Notes: a model not told the origin generated them from the letters alone. Shown: positions 44,847 to 53,473, counted from the stretch's first letter. The stretch: 64,000 bases of DNA from Bacillus sp. V2I10 (GCF_030817055.1 NZ_JAUSYV010000001.1:2380001-2444000); one strand, 5' to 3'. Numbers and translations: made by a program.

Positions 44847-45935
44847 ATGTCCAATACAATTAACATTGGAATTATTGGCAGCGGGGGAATTGCATCTGCA
44901 CACGCTAGAGCATATAAGGAAATACCTAATGTCAAAATTGTAGCTGTTGCTGATGTGATTCCGGGTAAGGCCAATCTATTCATTGAACAGTTGGAACTAA
45001 AAGATGCCAAAGGGTTTGATGATCATCTTGAGCTGCTAAATATGGATATAGACGGTGTCAGTGTATGTACACCAAATGTTGCTCACCATTACACGAGTAT
45101 TGATGCATTATATGCCGGAAAACATGTGTTAGTTGAGAAGCCAATGGCTGTTACGCTTGAACAAGCGATTGAAATGGTTGAAGCATCCCGAAAGACTAGT
45201 AAAATGCTATCAGTTGGTTTCCAGCCAAGGTATGATCCGAATATGCAAGCGGTAAAGGAAATCGTACAGTCTGGCCAGTTAGGAAATGTCTATTATGTTG
45301 AAGTTGGTGGAGGAAGACGACGTGGAATGCCCGGGGGTACCTTTATTAATAAACAATTAGCTGGTGCAGGTGCTATGGCAGACATTGGCTGTTATTCCTT
45401 AGATTTGGCTCTGAATGCTCTTGGTTATCCTAAGCCATTAACGGTTTCCGCATACACGTCCAATCATTTTGGAACGAATTCTGCTTATCATAGTGAATCA
45501 GAAAAGTTTGAAGTTGAAGATTTTGGTGTGGCAATGATTCGTTTGGAGGGAGGAATCGTTTTAAACTTTAAAATATCATGGGCGATGCATATGGATTCCC
45601 TTGGACCAACTTTATTCCTTGGAACAAATGCTGGCTTAAAGTTAACACCAGCTGGAAGTGGTCCATGGAGCGGTGTGTGGGATGGTGGAATCGGATCGAT
45701 CAGCTTATTCCATGACATAAAGGGCCATCATGTTGAGTCAACCATTCCAGTTAAAAATCATCAACTAAATATATTTAATGAGAAGGTTCGAGATTTCGTC
45801 GGTTCTATTAAAGATGGTACTTCTGCGCCTATCCCAGGTGATCAAATTGTCATTAATCAAGCGATTATAGATGGTATTTTACGATCATCAGAGCAAGGAA
45901 GAGAAGTTAGCGTGGAGTTACCGCAATTAGTATAG
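44847..45935 (+). CDS. Gfo/Idh/MocA-family oxidoreductase 3
   Basis: A 362-residue dehydrogenase with IGIIGSGGIASAHARAY, CTPNVAHHYTSIDALYAGKH and the VEKPMAV lysine motif. GGGRRRGMPGGTFINK resembles the RRR-x-P segment of paralogue 1, and MADIGCYSLDLALNALG carries a Tyr/Cys where paralogues 1 and 2 have the GTH/GSH histidine. That may change catalysis. The ATG at 44847 follows GGAGGAAAT; a GTG at 44844 is an alternative. It is the last gene of island 1, ending at a terminator. Confidence 0.9.
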   Translation: MSNTINIGIIGSGGIASAHARAYKEIPNVKIVAVADVIPGKANLFIEQLELKDAKGFDDHLELLNMDIDGVSVCTPNVAHHYTSIDALYAGKHVLVEKPMAVTLEQAIEMVEASRKTSKMLSVGFQPRYDPNMQAVKEIVQSGQLGNVYYVEVGGGRRRGMPGGTFINKQLAGAGAMADIGCYSLDLALNALGYPKPLTVSAYTSNHFGTNSAYHSESEKFEVEDFGVAMIRLEGGIVLNFKISWAMHMDSLGPTLFLGTNAGLKLTPAGSGPWSGVWDGGIGSISLFHDIKGHHVESTIPVKNHQLNIFNEKVRDFVGSIKDGTSAPIPGDQIVINQAIIDGILRSSEQGREVSVELPQLV

Positions 45936-45938
45936 ATA

Positions 45939-45969
45939 AAAAGGAGAGAACACCTGATTCTCTCCTTTT
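45939..45969 (+). terminator. Terminator of sugar island 1
   Basis: AAAAGGAGAGAA and TTCTCTCCTTTT pair perfectly over twelve bases around CACCTGA. Confidence 0.85.
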
Positions 45970-46141
45970 GTTATTGGATTTCATTGAAAGCAATTTAGAA
46001 GGCATTGAAACAATAATAGTGTCAACGGGTTCCAAAAATACACCAGCAGTAAATTTCTATGAAAAAAACGGATTCTCAAAAAAAGGTGAAACAAGAGTAA
46101 ATGAACGTTTATCTCTAACTTCCTTTAAAAAGAAAATTTAA
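45968..46141 (+). pseudogene. C-terminal remnant of a GNAT acetyltransferase
   Basis: The 57-codon frame encodes LDFIESNLEGIETIIVSTGS then KNTPAVNFYEKNGFSKKGET. This is the strand-loop-helix ending (PAxxFYxKxGF) of GNAT N-acetyltransferases. The acetyl-CoA-binding part is absent, and the preceding terminator shows the 5' half was deleted. Confidence 0.7.
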
Positions 46142-46312
46142 GCTAAACTAGCTAATAGAAGTTAGTATGATATTCAACAATCGGGCGCGATTGCTGAACA
46201 ATGAGCATTCGCTTTTTTACCAGGCGGATTAGTATAGTTCTATAAATGATTGGCAGTAAACAATTTAGTAACTGTAAAACTGAAATCAATGAATATAAAA
46301 GAGGTGTTTAAT

Positions 46313-46819
46313 TTGAATAATTATCACACAATTGAAATCTACAAAAACCACCTGCAACACTATTCGAAGGATCAGTTAAGACATATTTCTGATGAAGGGA
46401 CCTGGTCTCTCGGCCAAATGTATCTCCACTTGATTGAGGTTGCGTTTGAGTATCTTGATAATGTTGAAGCTTGTTCAACAGCATCTGAAGAACAAAAACT
46501 GGGAAAGACGGAAGCCGGAGAGAATTTGTACAAACGCGGAGGATTTCCTCCTATTAAAATCAAGCTGCCGGACAATCCAGAAAACACACCAAGCAATACC
46601 AAAAGGAAAGAGGAACTTATGCAGGGGCTCATTCAAGTAGAGAAGAGAATGAGAGTGTGGGAAGAGAAGGTAAATGCCATCAATCCAAACTTCAAAGTAA
46701 AACATGGGGGCTTCGGCTGGCTCAACGCAAGGGAATGGTTCGATCTTGTCGACATGCATTTTCGTCATCATTTACGTCAGAAGCAGGAATTAGAAGAAAA
46801 GATAGGGATTGCTTTTTAA
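46313..46819 (+). CDS. DinB-superfamily protein
   Basis: A 168-residue four-helix-bundle protein of the DinB/YfiT-like superfamily. WSLGQMYLHLIEVAFEYLDN and the C-terminal WFDLVDMHFRHHLRQKQELE supply the three His positions of the metal site. I chose the TTG at 46313, six bases after GAGGTG; the open frame extends to 46250 without a site. Family members are thiol- or metal-dependent transferases or stress proteins of mostly unknown role. It is not close in sequence to the DinB protein at 47238. Confidence 0.8.
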   Translation: MNNYHTIEIYKNHLQHYSKDQLRHISDEGTWSLGQMYLHLIEVAFEYLDNVEACSTASEEQKLGKTEAGENLYKRGGFPPIKIKLPDNPENTPSNTKRKEELMQGLIQVEKRMRVWEEKVNAINPNFKVKHGGFGWLNAREWFDLVDMHFRHHLRQKQELEEKIGIAF

Positions 46820-46912
46820 TAGAAGTTTGTAATCTCAAATAATAGAAATATGACCAATAGCTTTTAAGGTGAAAAGTTTTATAGAATTTTTTCTGACACT
46901 AGGGGGTTGAAC

Positions 46913-47061
46913 TTGTTAAATGAAAATACTAATAAATTGTTTATTCTTTCATCCGCAGGTTTGAATCTGATGTCATCCTCCTTGGTGCAGGTCTTTTAAC
47001 AGCCTGGATTACTTACATGAAATTACTGCAATCAGAAAAGAAAGACAATCATCATTCTTGA
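46913..47061 (+). pseudogene. Frameshifted small membrane protein gene
   Basis: AGGGGG before a TTG at 46913 leads LNENTNKLFILSSAG. About 18 codons on, the frame must change once to continue as ESDVILLGAGLLTAWITYMK then LLQSEKKDNHHS, ending at a TGA (47059). Together these make a plausible 49-residue single-span protein. The family is not recognised. Confidence 0.35.
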
Positions 47062-47140
47062 TTTATCTGCAACAAAAGAAGCGTTAATCCGATAAGGGTC
47101 ATAGCTTACAACTGGAAATGCCGTTAGAACAGGAAGCAAA

Positions 47141-47184
47141 AACCCTTCCATTTATTCAAACAGAATAGCTTGGAAGGGTTTTAA
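47141..47184 (+). terminator. Terminator-like hairpin
   Basis: AACCCTTCCA and TGGAAGGGTT pair perfectly around a 20-base loop, with T residues after. It also lies downstream of the minus-strand DinB gene. Confidence 0.65.
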
Positions 47185-47237
47185 AGTTTTGATTGATAGC
47201 AATGTCTAACAGATTTCAGCGAAACCCATTAGTTACA

Positions 47238-47774
47238 TTATGGCTTTCCTGAAAAACTATAGACATTAAAATCTGTCATAGGTGCATCTGTTAATCCCGC
47301 ATTACGGCCAATCGTTGTAATCTGACCTCGGTGATAAGTACTGTGATTCATGACTTGGAGGATAAATTCAAATCTGGGTCGAGTTTCATTAAACCATGGA
47401 GTTTCAACTTGACAAGCTCCTGTTATGGAATTTTCGGTAAGTGAATGAACATATTGAGATAACTCTTTGGAACTTTTCTCCACCATACTAAACACTTCAT
47501 CCATTGACTGATTGGATTTCTCTCCAAACTGACCCATATCTGGCGGTGATTCCTGCTTAATCACTTGCAGCCAAAAATTTTGAACATCCGCAATATGCTT
47601 GAGCGTCAGCTTGATAGTTGGAAAACTCGATGGGACTTCCTGTACCATTTTTTCAGACGGTTTTGTTTTGAGCCACTCGGTCATTTTCGTATTTGCCCAT
47701 AGGTTGTAGTTCGCAAGGTCTTTTGTTAGCATCGTTAGATTCATTTCACTGCCGGAAAGTTCTTTTTGTTTCAT
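47238..47774 (-). CDS. DinB-family protein
   Basis: A 178-residue DinB-like protein. LTMLTKDLANYNLWANTKM, IKLTLKHIADVQNFWLQVI and LQVMNHSTYHRGQITTIGR carry the conserved His triad (H-x-x-D/N plus HxxxHRGQ). DinB-type proteins bind a divalent metal and many act as bacillithiol- or mycothiol-dependent transferases. The start at 47774 has AAAGGAGA seven bases upstream; a longer frame to 47795 covers that site. It is monocistronic. Confidence 0.88.
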   Translation of the reverse strand: MKQKELSGSEMNLTMLTKDLANYNLWANTKMTEWLKTKPSEKMVQEVPSSFPTIKLTLKHIADVQNFWLQVIKQESPPDMGQFGEKSNQSMDEVFSMVEKSSKELSQYVHSLTENSITGACQVETPWFNETRPRFEFILQVMNHSTYHRGQITTIGRNAGLTDAPMTDFNVYSFSGKP

Positions 47775-47964
47775 AATAGCTCTCCTTTTTCTCAAATTTT
47801 CACAGTTAAAACTTCAACAAAAATAATCACTCTCCTTTATTCATTCGTGTTAGTCTGACAACAATGGATGGGCACATTGTCTATAATCTTTCTAAAGAGC
47901 TTGAAACTCTTCCTTCTAAATATTTAGAACGAACCTTAAATTTTTAAAAAATTTAAAAAATATA

Positions 47965-48115
47965 TTCCGTTAATAAAAAATGCATGCTATACTCAGTACA
48001 ACTGGTAATGACATCATGATAATCAAAAGAGTTGAATCTTTTTTAGGAGGAAAAAAATATGATCATATAGAAACTTTTGTAACCACTTACATTTTAACTG
48101 GTAATAACGTCATGA
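47965..48115 (+). promoter_or_regulatory. Island 2 promoter with duplicated AACTGGT operator
   Basis: A weak -35 TTCCGT (47965) and TATACT (47988-47993) are spaced 17 bases apart. AACTGGTAATGACATCATGA (48000-48019) follows at once. A near-identical AACTGGTAATAACGTCATGA lies at 48096-48115. Between them a strong SD leads a three-codon ORF, ATG ATC ATA TAG. The same motif recurs before the GntR gene and the agaS gene. Confidence 0.7.
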
Positions 48116-48192
48116 CAATTCAAAAAGAGAATTCAGAGAAAAAATTCAGCTTGTAAATGTACTAAACTTTCAATAAAAGGATGGGGATATTA

Positions 48193-49434
48193 GTGAAAAA
48201 GAAAATGATAATTCTTTTATGTTTAGTATTGGGGTTGTTCGGGGCAGCCGGCTGCAGCGGGCAAGGAGCATCATCTGATGGAAAAGTTGAGATAAGTTAT
48301 GGCTTTTGGGATAAGAAACAGGTGCCAGCTATTGAAGAGATCATAAAATTGTTTAACGAAAAGCATCCAAACATTAAAGTAAAAACGGAACTTATCCCTT
48401 ATGGACAATACTTTCAGAAGCTTGAAACAGCAGCTACAGGCGGGGCTTTGCCGGATGTTCTTTGGATGAATGGAGCTCACGTTGTTCAATATGCTGAAGG
48501 AAAAGTCATTTTGCCGTTAAGTGATCTTGCAAAAAAAGACAATTTCAGTCTGGAGAATTACCCAAAATCATTGGTTGATCTTTATACTGTCAATGATAAA
48601 GTATTTGGAATCCCTAAAGACTATGACACAACTGGTTTATGGTATAACAAAAAATTGTTTGATGAAGCGGGTATCCCTTATCCGGATGAAACTTGGGACT
48701 GGAATAAACTGAAAGAAGTTTCTAAACAGCTTACGAACAAAGACAAAGGGATTTGGGGTTTTGCGGCTGTAATGGGCAACCAAGGCGGATACTATGATTT
48801 GATTTGGCAAAATAACGGTTATATTGTTTCAGAGGATGGCAAGCAGGCAGGTTTTGACAAGCCTGAAGCGATAGAAGCTCTTACGTATAACATCAGCTTT
48901 ATAAAAGAGGGGATTTCCCCGACTCAGGCTCAAATGACCGAAACATCTGCAGCGGATTTATTCTCATCAGGAAAAATAGCCATGATGTTTGATGGGCCAT
49001 GGATGGTTTCAGAATATAAAAAAAATCCTGACTTAAATGTTGCTGCTGTTCCTAAAGGAAAGCAGCGAGCGGTTTCTATTCATGGCCTTTCAAATGTTAT
49101 TGCAGCAAATACAAAACATAAGGAAGCGGCATGGGACTTCGTGAAGTTTTTGGGATCTAAAGAAGCTGCAGAAGTTTTTGCTGACTCAGGAACTGTTATT
49201 CCTGCCTATAACGGTACACAAGAAGCTTGGTTAAAATCCGTACCTAGTCTGAATTTAAAAGCTTATATTGATGGAGCTGAATATGGCAGGCCTCTTCCGA
49301 GCGTTAAAAATACAGGTGAAATCTGGCAATATGAAACAGACATTCTGAAAAAGGCATGGAGCGGTGAAGAAAGCGTAGAAGAGTCCGTTACAGAACTAAC
49401 GAAAAAGGCAAACGAGGCATTATCCAAGGATTAG
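48193..49434 (+). CDS. Sugar ABC transporter substrate-binding lipoprotein, island 2
   Basis: A 413-residue CUT1 binding protein. The signal peptide ends in lipobox GAAGC, and EISYGFWDKKQVPAIEEIIK, LFNEKHPNIKVKTELIPYGQ and ATGGALPDVLWMNG are typical of MsmE/UgpB-type proteins. I chose the GTG at 48193, preceded by AAAGGATGGGG; the ATG at 48181 falls within that site. Transcription starts behind two AACTGGT operators. A terminator-like hairpin follows and separates it from its permeases. Confidence 0.92.
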   Translation: MKKKMIILLCLVLGLFGAAGCSGQGASSDGKVEISYGFWDKKQVPAIEEIIKLFNEKHPNIKVKTELIPYGQYFQKLETAATGGALPDVLWMNGAHVVQYAEGKVILPLSDLAKKDNFSLENYPKSLVDLYTVNDKVFGIPKDYDTTGLWYNKKLFDEAGIPYPDETWDWNKLKEVSKQLTNKDKGIWGFAAVMGNQGGYYDLIWQNNGYIVSEDGKQAGFDKPEAIEALTYNISFIKEGISPTQAQMTETSAADLFSSGKIAMMFDGPWMVSEYKKNPDLNVAAVPKGKQRAVSIHGLSNVIAANTKHKEAAWDFVKFLGSKEAAEVFADSGTVIPAYNGTQEAWLKSVPSLNLKAYIDGAEYGRPLPSVKNTGEIWQYETDILKKAWSGEESVEESVTELTKKANEALSKD

Positions 49435-49443
49435 AATCACGAT

Positions 49444-49480
49444 GAAGAGAAGGATCTTTTCTTCTCTTCTCCCTTTTTTT
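49444..49480 (+). terminator. Partial terminator between binding protein and permeases
   Basis: GAAGAGAAG and CTTCTCTTC form a nine-pair stem, followed by TCCC and seven T residues. Such leaky terminators keep binding protein in excess over permeases. Confidence 0.75.
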
Positions 49481-49499
49481 ACAAAGGAGGAGATATGCG

Positions 49500-50447
49500 T
49501 TGAAAGAACTTCCGTTACAAGTTAATAAAAACATAAAAAAATTCGTGAACATCAGTAGTTCTGCAAAAACAAAAAAGCGAACGGACTTTTTCTGGGCGTA
49601 CCTAATGATCGCTCCTACAATGTTGGGATTGTTTATTTTTTATCTGTGGCCAATCGTTCAAACCATATATTTTAGTTTTACCGAATGGGGAGCATTTGGA
49701 ACGTACGTGTGGACTGGACTTGATAATTATAAGAGGCTGCTTGAGGACGCGAACTTATTGCAGTCATTTAAAAACACTGGTATCTATATCCTCTTCACAG
49801 TACCTATTGGTATTTTTTTATCAATCTTGGTCGCTGTGCTTTTAAATCAAAATATTAAAGGGAAATCCATCTATCGGACGCTATACTTTTTGCCTGTCAT
49901 AACAATGCCGGCGGCCATAGCGGTAGTATGGAAATGGCTGTATAATTCTGACTATGGACTATTGAATTATATGTTAGCCTCTATTGGGATTAAAGGCCCG
50001 CAATGGGTAACGGATCCGAAAATAGCCTTATATTCTATCATTGTTGTGGCTATCTGGAGCGGTATAGGATATAACATGGTCATTTTTCTTTCAGGATTGC
50101 AAAATATATCAAAAACGTATTATGAAGCAGCTCGTATCGACGGAGCCGGGCCGGTCACGATGTTTTTCAAAATAACTCTGCCTTTACTTTCACCGGTGAT
50201 ATTCTTTGTTACCATTATATCTTTCATAGGAGCGTTTCAAGTATTTGATTTGATTTTTATGATGATAGGAAAGAGCAGTACAGCTATTGAAAGCACACAG
50301 TCCATTGTTTATTTATTTTACCAGCATGCCTTTATTTTAAATGATAAAGGGTATGCAGCAGCAATTGCTGTTTTACTATTGGCTGTCATTTTAATTATTA
50401 CCGTCTTGCAAATGGTACTGCAGAAGAAATGGGTGCATTATGAATGA
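49500..50447 (+). CDS. Sugar ABC transporter permease (MalF-type), island 2
   Basis: A 315-residue permease with six predicted helices and the EAA loop KTYYEAARIDGAGPVTMFFK. The TTG start at 49500 is nine bases after AAAGGAGG; there is no closer ATG in frame. Its stop overlaps a possible start of the next permease as ATGA. No ATPase gene accompanies it. Confidence 0.92.
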   Translation: MKELPLQVNKNIKKFVNISSSAKTKKRTDFFWAYLMIAPTMLGLFIFYLWPIVQTIYFSFTEWGAFGTYVWTGLDNYKRLLEDANLLQSFKNTGIYILFTVPIGIFLSILVAVLLNQNIKGKSIYRTLYFLPVITMPAAIAVVWKWLYNSDYGLLNYMLASIGIKGPQWVTDPKIALYSIIVVAIWSGIGYNMVIFLSGLQNISKTYYEAARIDGAGPVTMFFKITLPLLSPVIFFVTIISFIGAFQVFDLIFMMIGKSSTAIESTQSIVYLFYQHAFILNDKGYAAAIAVLLLAVILIITVLQMVLQKKWVHYE

Positions 50448-51295
50448 AGGAGGAAAACCCATTGGGCAAAGCCATACAGTTTGCTAAGAAGAAGTCTCTT
50501 CACATTCACTTTATTCTAATTTTGGGTGCAGTGGCAATGGTCGTACCGTTTTTATGGATGATTCTTACTTCATTAAAAACGTATGCTGAATCTATTCAAG
50601 TACCTCCTGTTATTTTTCCAGAAGAATTGCAATGGGGAAATTATATGGAAATCTTTACTCTTCTGCCTTTCTTTAAGTTTATGTTAAACACGTTTATTGT
50701 AACGATCCTTCGGACTGCAGGCCAGTTGTTTTTATGCTCTCTGGCTGCTTATGCATTTGCCAGAATTGCATTTCCGGGAAAGAATATTTTGTTTGTGCTT
50801 GCTTTATCAGTATTAATGGTGCCAGGTCAAGTTTTCTTATTGCCTCAATATTTAATCATTGTAAAATTAAACTGGTTAAATACCTTGCAGGCTGTAGTGG
50901 TTCCAGGATTATTCAGTGCATTTGGCACCTTTCTGCTGCGTCAGTTTTTTATGGGAATCCCAAAGGAGTTAGAGGAAGCAGCCAGACTTGACGGATGCAA
51001 CCATTTTCAAATCTATTGGCGCATCATGCTGCCTCTTGCAAAACCTGGTCTTATTGCCCTCGGAATCTTTACAATACTCTGGTCCTGGAATGAACTCATG
51101 TGGCCTATGATCGTAAATGGTTCACAAGATGCAATGACACTTTCTGTTGGGCTGGCATCTCTTCAAGGACAATATTCAACCAATTATCCAATTATGATGG
51201 CGGGCTCATTTCTTGCCGTGCTTCCTATGTTAGTTTTATTTATGTTCTTACAAAAACAGTTTATAGAAGGCGTTGCGTTATCAGGAGGCAAATAA
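50444..51295 (+). CDS. Sugar ABC transporter permease (MalG-type), island 2
   Basis: A 283-residue permease with six predicted helices and the EAA-type loop KELEEAARLDGCNHFQIYWR. Two starts are possible. The ATG at 50444 overlaps the previous stop as ATGA and suits coupling. A TTG at 50462 is eight bases after AAGGAGG, which lies inside the longer form. The tail FIEGVALSGGK is typical of the subfamily. Confidence 0.92.
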   Translation: MKEENPLGKAIQFAKKKSLHIHFILILGAVAMVVPFLWMILTSLKTYAESIQVPPVIFPEELQWGNYMEIFTLLPFFKFMLNTFIVTILRTAGQLFLCSLAAYAFARIAFPGKNILFVLALSVLMVPGQVFLLPQYLIIVKLNWLNTLQAVVVPGLFSAFGTFLLRQFFMGIPKELEEAARLDGCNHFQIYWRIMLPLAKPGLIALGIFTILWSWNELMWPMIVNGSQDAMTLSVGLASLQGQYSTNYPIMMAGSFLAVLPMLVLFMFLQKQFIEGVALSGGK

Positions 51296-51320
51296 ACCTA
51301 CCGCTTGAGGAGGGAAAACG

Positions 51321-52583
51321 ATGAAAGCCGCATTAATCGGAGCTGGAAGCAGAGGTTTTTATGCTTATGGTTCTTATGCTCTTCAATATCCGTACGAGAT
51401 TCAGTTTGTGGCAATTGCAGAACCAAATAAAAAAAAGAGAGAAAAATTTGCAGATCTTCATCATATTCCAGAACACATGAGATTCGAAGATTGGACAGAG
51501 CTGCTGGCAAAAGAAAAACTTTGTGAAGGAATACTAATCTGCAGCCCTGATCGGGATCACTATAAAACTGTCATGAAGGCAATTGAAAAAGGATACAGCA
51601 TTTTGCTTGAAAAGCCAATGTCGCCAGTACCACTTGAAACATTGGAAATTGCTGAGGCTGCTGAATCTCACAATACCTTGCTGAGTGTTTGTCATGTCAT
51701 GAGGTATGCTCCTTTTTATCAATCCCTAAAGGAGTTAATTACCCGGAAGGTCATAGGGGACATCATGTCAATTCAATGGAATGAGAATGTTGGATATTAT
51801 CATCATGCCCATAGTTTTGTTCGGGGCAATTGGCGAAATTCAGCGGAATCTAGTCCGATGATTTTGCAAAAGAGCTGTCATGACATGGATATGCTTGCAT
51901 GGCTGATAGGTACTGAGTGTAAGAGTGTCTCTTCCTACGGATCATTAAGTTATTTTAAAGAGGAAAATGCTCCTGAAGGTTCTGCATATCGTTGCCTGGA
52001 TGGGTGTAAGGTTGAAAAATCTTGTCCATATTCGGCGGCTAAATGGTATTTACATGAGAGGGATGAGTGGCCAGCTAATGTGGTTTCACCGGATCCAAGT
52101 CTCAAAAGCAGATTAAAAGCACTCCAAGAAGGGCAATACGGACGCTGTGTCTATCATTGTGATAATGATGTAGTCGATCATCAGGTTGTAAATCTATTAT
52201 TTGATAATGAAGTAACCGTTTCCTTTACTATGACTGCTTTTACAGATAAAACATTCAGGAACTTTAAAATCATGGGGACTAAGGGCGAGATTATTGGAAA
52301 TGATGCAGAAAACGTCTTAAAGCTTAATTATTTCTCCGGCAAAAAGGAAATCATCCATCCAGAAACAGTAAATGGCGGGCATATGGGTGCTGACACCAGT
52401 ATTATGCAGGATTTTATCAATCGAGTGAACAATAAGGATAAAGGCAGTTTAACTTCTGCCAAAACATCTGCACAGAGTCATATTATTGCATATGCAGCGG
52501 AGGAATCAAGAATTACGGGGAAGACTGTCTCTATTAAGAATTATATTGAAAATATAAAAAGAATGAAGGAAGAGGCAATCTAA
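51321..52583 (+). CDS. Gfo/Idh/MocA-family oxidoreductase with cysteine-rich insert
   Basis: A 420-residue protein with a Rossmann start AALIGAGSRGFYAYGSYALQ, LICSPDRDHYKTVMKAIEKG, the LEKPMSP lysine motif and CHVMRYAPFYQSLKEL. The active-site helix is KSCHDMDMLAWLIG. An unusual insert near residues 230-275 carries CLDGCKVEKSCPYSAAKWYL and a later GRCVYHCDNDVVDHQ. These cysteines could bind a metal or form a structural site. It is longer than ordinary family members and lies between the transporter and the regulator. I infer that it oxidises or cleaves the imported sugar; it does not show GH109 motifs. Confidence 0.85.
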   Translation: MKAALIGAGSRGFYAYGSYALQYPYEIQFVAIAEPNKKKREKFADLHHIPEHMRFEDWTELLAKEKLCEGILICSPDRDHYKTVMKAIEKGYSILLEKPMSPVPLETLEIAEAAESHNTLLSVCHVMRYAPFYQSLKELITRKVIGDIMSIQWNENVGYYHHAHSFVRGNWRNSAESSPMILQKSCHDMDMLAWLIGTECKSVSSYGSLSYFKEENAPEGSAYRCLDGCKVEKSCPYSAAKWYLHERDEWPANVVSPDPSLKSRLKALQEGQYGRCVYHCDNDVVDHQVVNLLFDNEVTVSFTMTAFTDKTFRNFKIMGTKGEIIGNDAENVLKLNYFSGKKEIIHPETVNGGHMGADTSIMQDFINRVNNKDKGSLTSAKTSAQSHIIAYAAEESRITGKTVSIKNYIENIKRMKEEAI

Positions 52584-52641
52584 TTTAATCTCCTATGACA
52601 AGATTAGTGGTATTGAATGCCATTTAATGTATAATAGATTT

Positions 52642-52661
52642 AACTGGTTACGACATAGATA
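52642..52661 (+). promoter_or_regulatory. AACTGGT operator before the GntR gene
   Basis: AACTGGTTACGACATAGATA follows a TATAAT box (52630-52635) and matches the sites at 48000 and 48096 in its AACTGGT and GACAT parts. Confidence 0.6.
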
Positions 52662-52681
52662 CCACTAGAAGGAGTTTTGTC

Positions 52682-53401
52682 ATGATAGATAAAGATAAAA
52701 GGCTATCCTTGTATTATCAATTAATGGATATCATCATAGAAAAAATTGAGAACGGTGATCTTGCAGAAAATGACCAATTGCCATCAGAGCGGGAATTATG
52801 CGATACCTACAAGGTCAGCCGTACAACAGTAAGGCAAACAATGCAGGAACTTGAAAAAGAAGGATACATTTATAAAGTTCACGGTAAGGGGACTTTTGTT
52901 TCACCAAAAGCCTACAATCAAAGTCTTGTAAAGTTTTATAGTTTTACAGAGGAAATGAAAAAGGCAGGAAAACACCCTTCAACAAAAGTCATTTTATTCG
53001 AGAAAATGACCTGTGATAATAAGATAGCCAAAGCCATGAATCTTACCACCCAAGATGAAGTATTTAAAATAATAAGATTAAGGCTGTCTGATCAGGAGCC
53101 GATGATTTATGAAACTTCATATGTTCCAGTAAAGAGGTTTAAGAAACTTTCTAGTGATGAACTAGAACAAACTCCAATGTATGAGATCTTTAGATCAGAA
53201 TATCACGTAAACATTACAAGTGCGCTTGAGAGTTTTAAAGCAGTGAGCGCGCGCAATGTTGAAAGTGAAATGTTAAACATTGAAAATTCGTCACCTTGTC
53301 TAATGCTAAAACGGATAACTTTTGAACAAGAAGAGATTATTGAATATACAATCTCTATAGCCAGAGGAGATAAATTTACTTATACAGTTGAATTGAAATA
53401 G
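52682..53401 (+). CDS. GntR-family regulator with UTRA effector domain
   Basis: A 239-residue HutC-type GntR regulator. The winged helix (LYYQLMDIIIEKIENGDLAE, LPSERELCDTYKVSRTTVRQ, GKGTFVSP) is followed by a UTRA domain (about 90-235) that binds a phosphorylated sugar in relatives such as NagR/YvoA. AAGGAG precedes the ATG. It sits in the middle of island 2 and the AACTGGT motif flanks it on both sides. It is probably the local repressor, released by a sugar phosphate of this pathway. Confidence 0.92.
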   Translation: MIDKDKRLSLYYQLMDIIIEKIENGDLAENDQLPSERELCDTYKVSRTTVRQTMQELEKEGYIYKVHGKGTFVSPKAYNQSLVKFYSFTEEMKKAGKHPSTKVILFEKMTCDNKIAKAMNLTTQDEVFKIIRLRLSDQEPMIYETSYVPVKRFKKLSSDELEQTPMYEIFRSEYHVNITSALESFKAVSARNVESEMLNIENSSPCLMLKRITFEQEEIIEYTISIARGDKFTYTVELK

Positions 53402-53427
53402 AAACGTTTATGTTTCTATTTCAATTC

Positions 53428-53447
53428 AACTGGTAGTGATGACATGA
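53428..53447 (+). promoter_or_regulatory. AACTGGT operator before agaS
   Basis: AACTGGTAGTGATGACATGA shares the AACTGGT half and the CATGA end with the sites at 48000 and 48096, 26 bases before the agaS start. Confidence 0.6.
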
Positions 53448-53473
53448 ACAGCATCTTAATGAGGAGGAGAAAA

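Noticed and set aside
46190..46245. Recurrent CAACAATCGGG hairpin motif (also near 28985, 32955 and 61134)
   Set aside because: It looks like a short sequence shared by terminators or spacers; no consistent structure or flanking could be established by eye.
51321..52583. GH109 NAD-dependent N-acetylgalactosaminidase
   Set aside because: Fold and gene context are suggestive, but the GH109 motifs are absent and the active-site segment differs.
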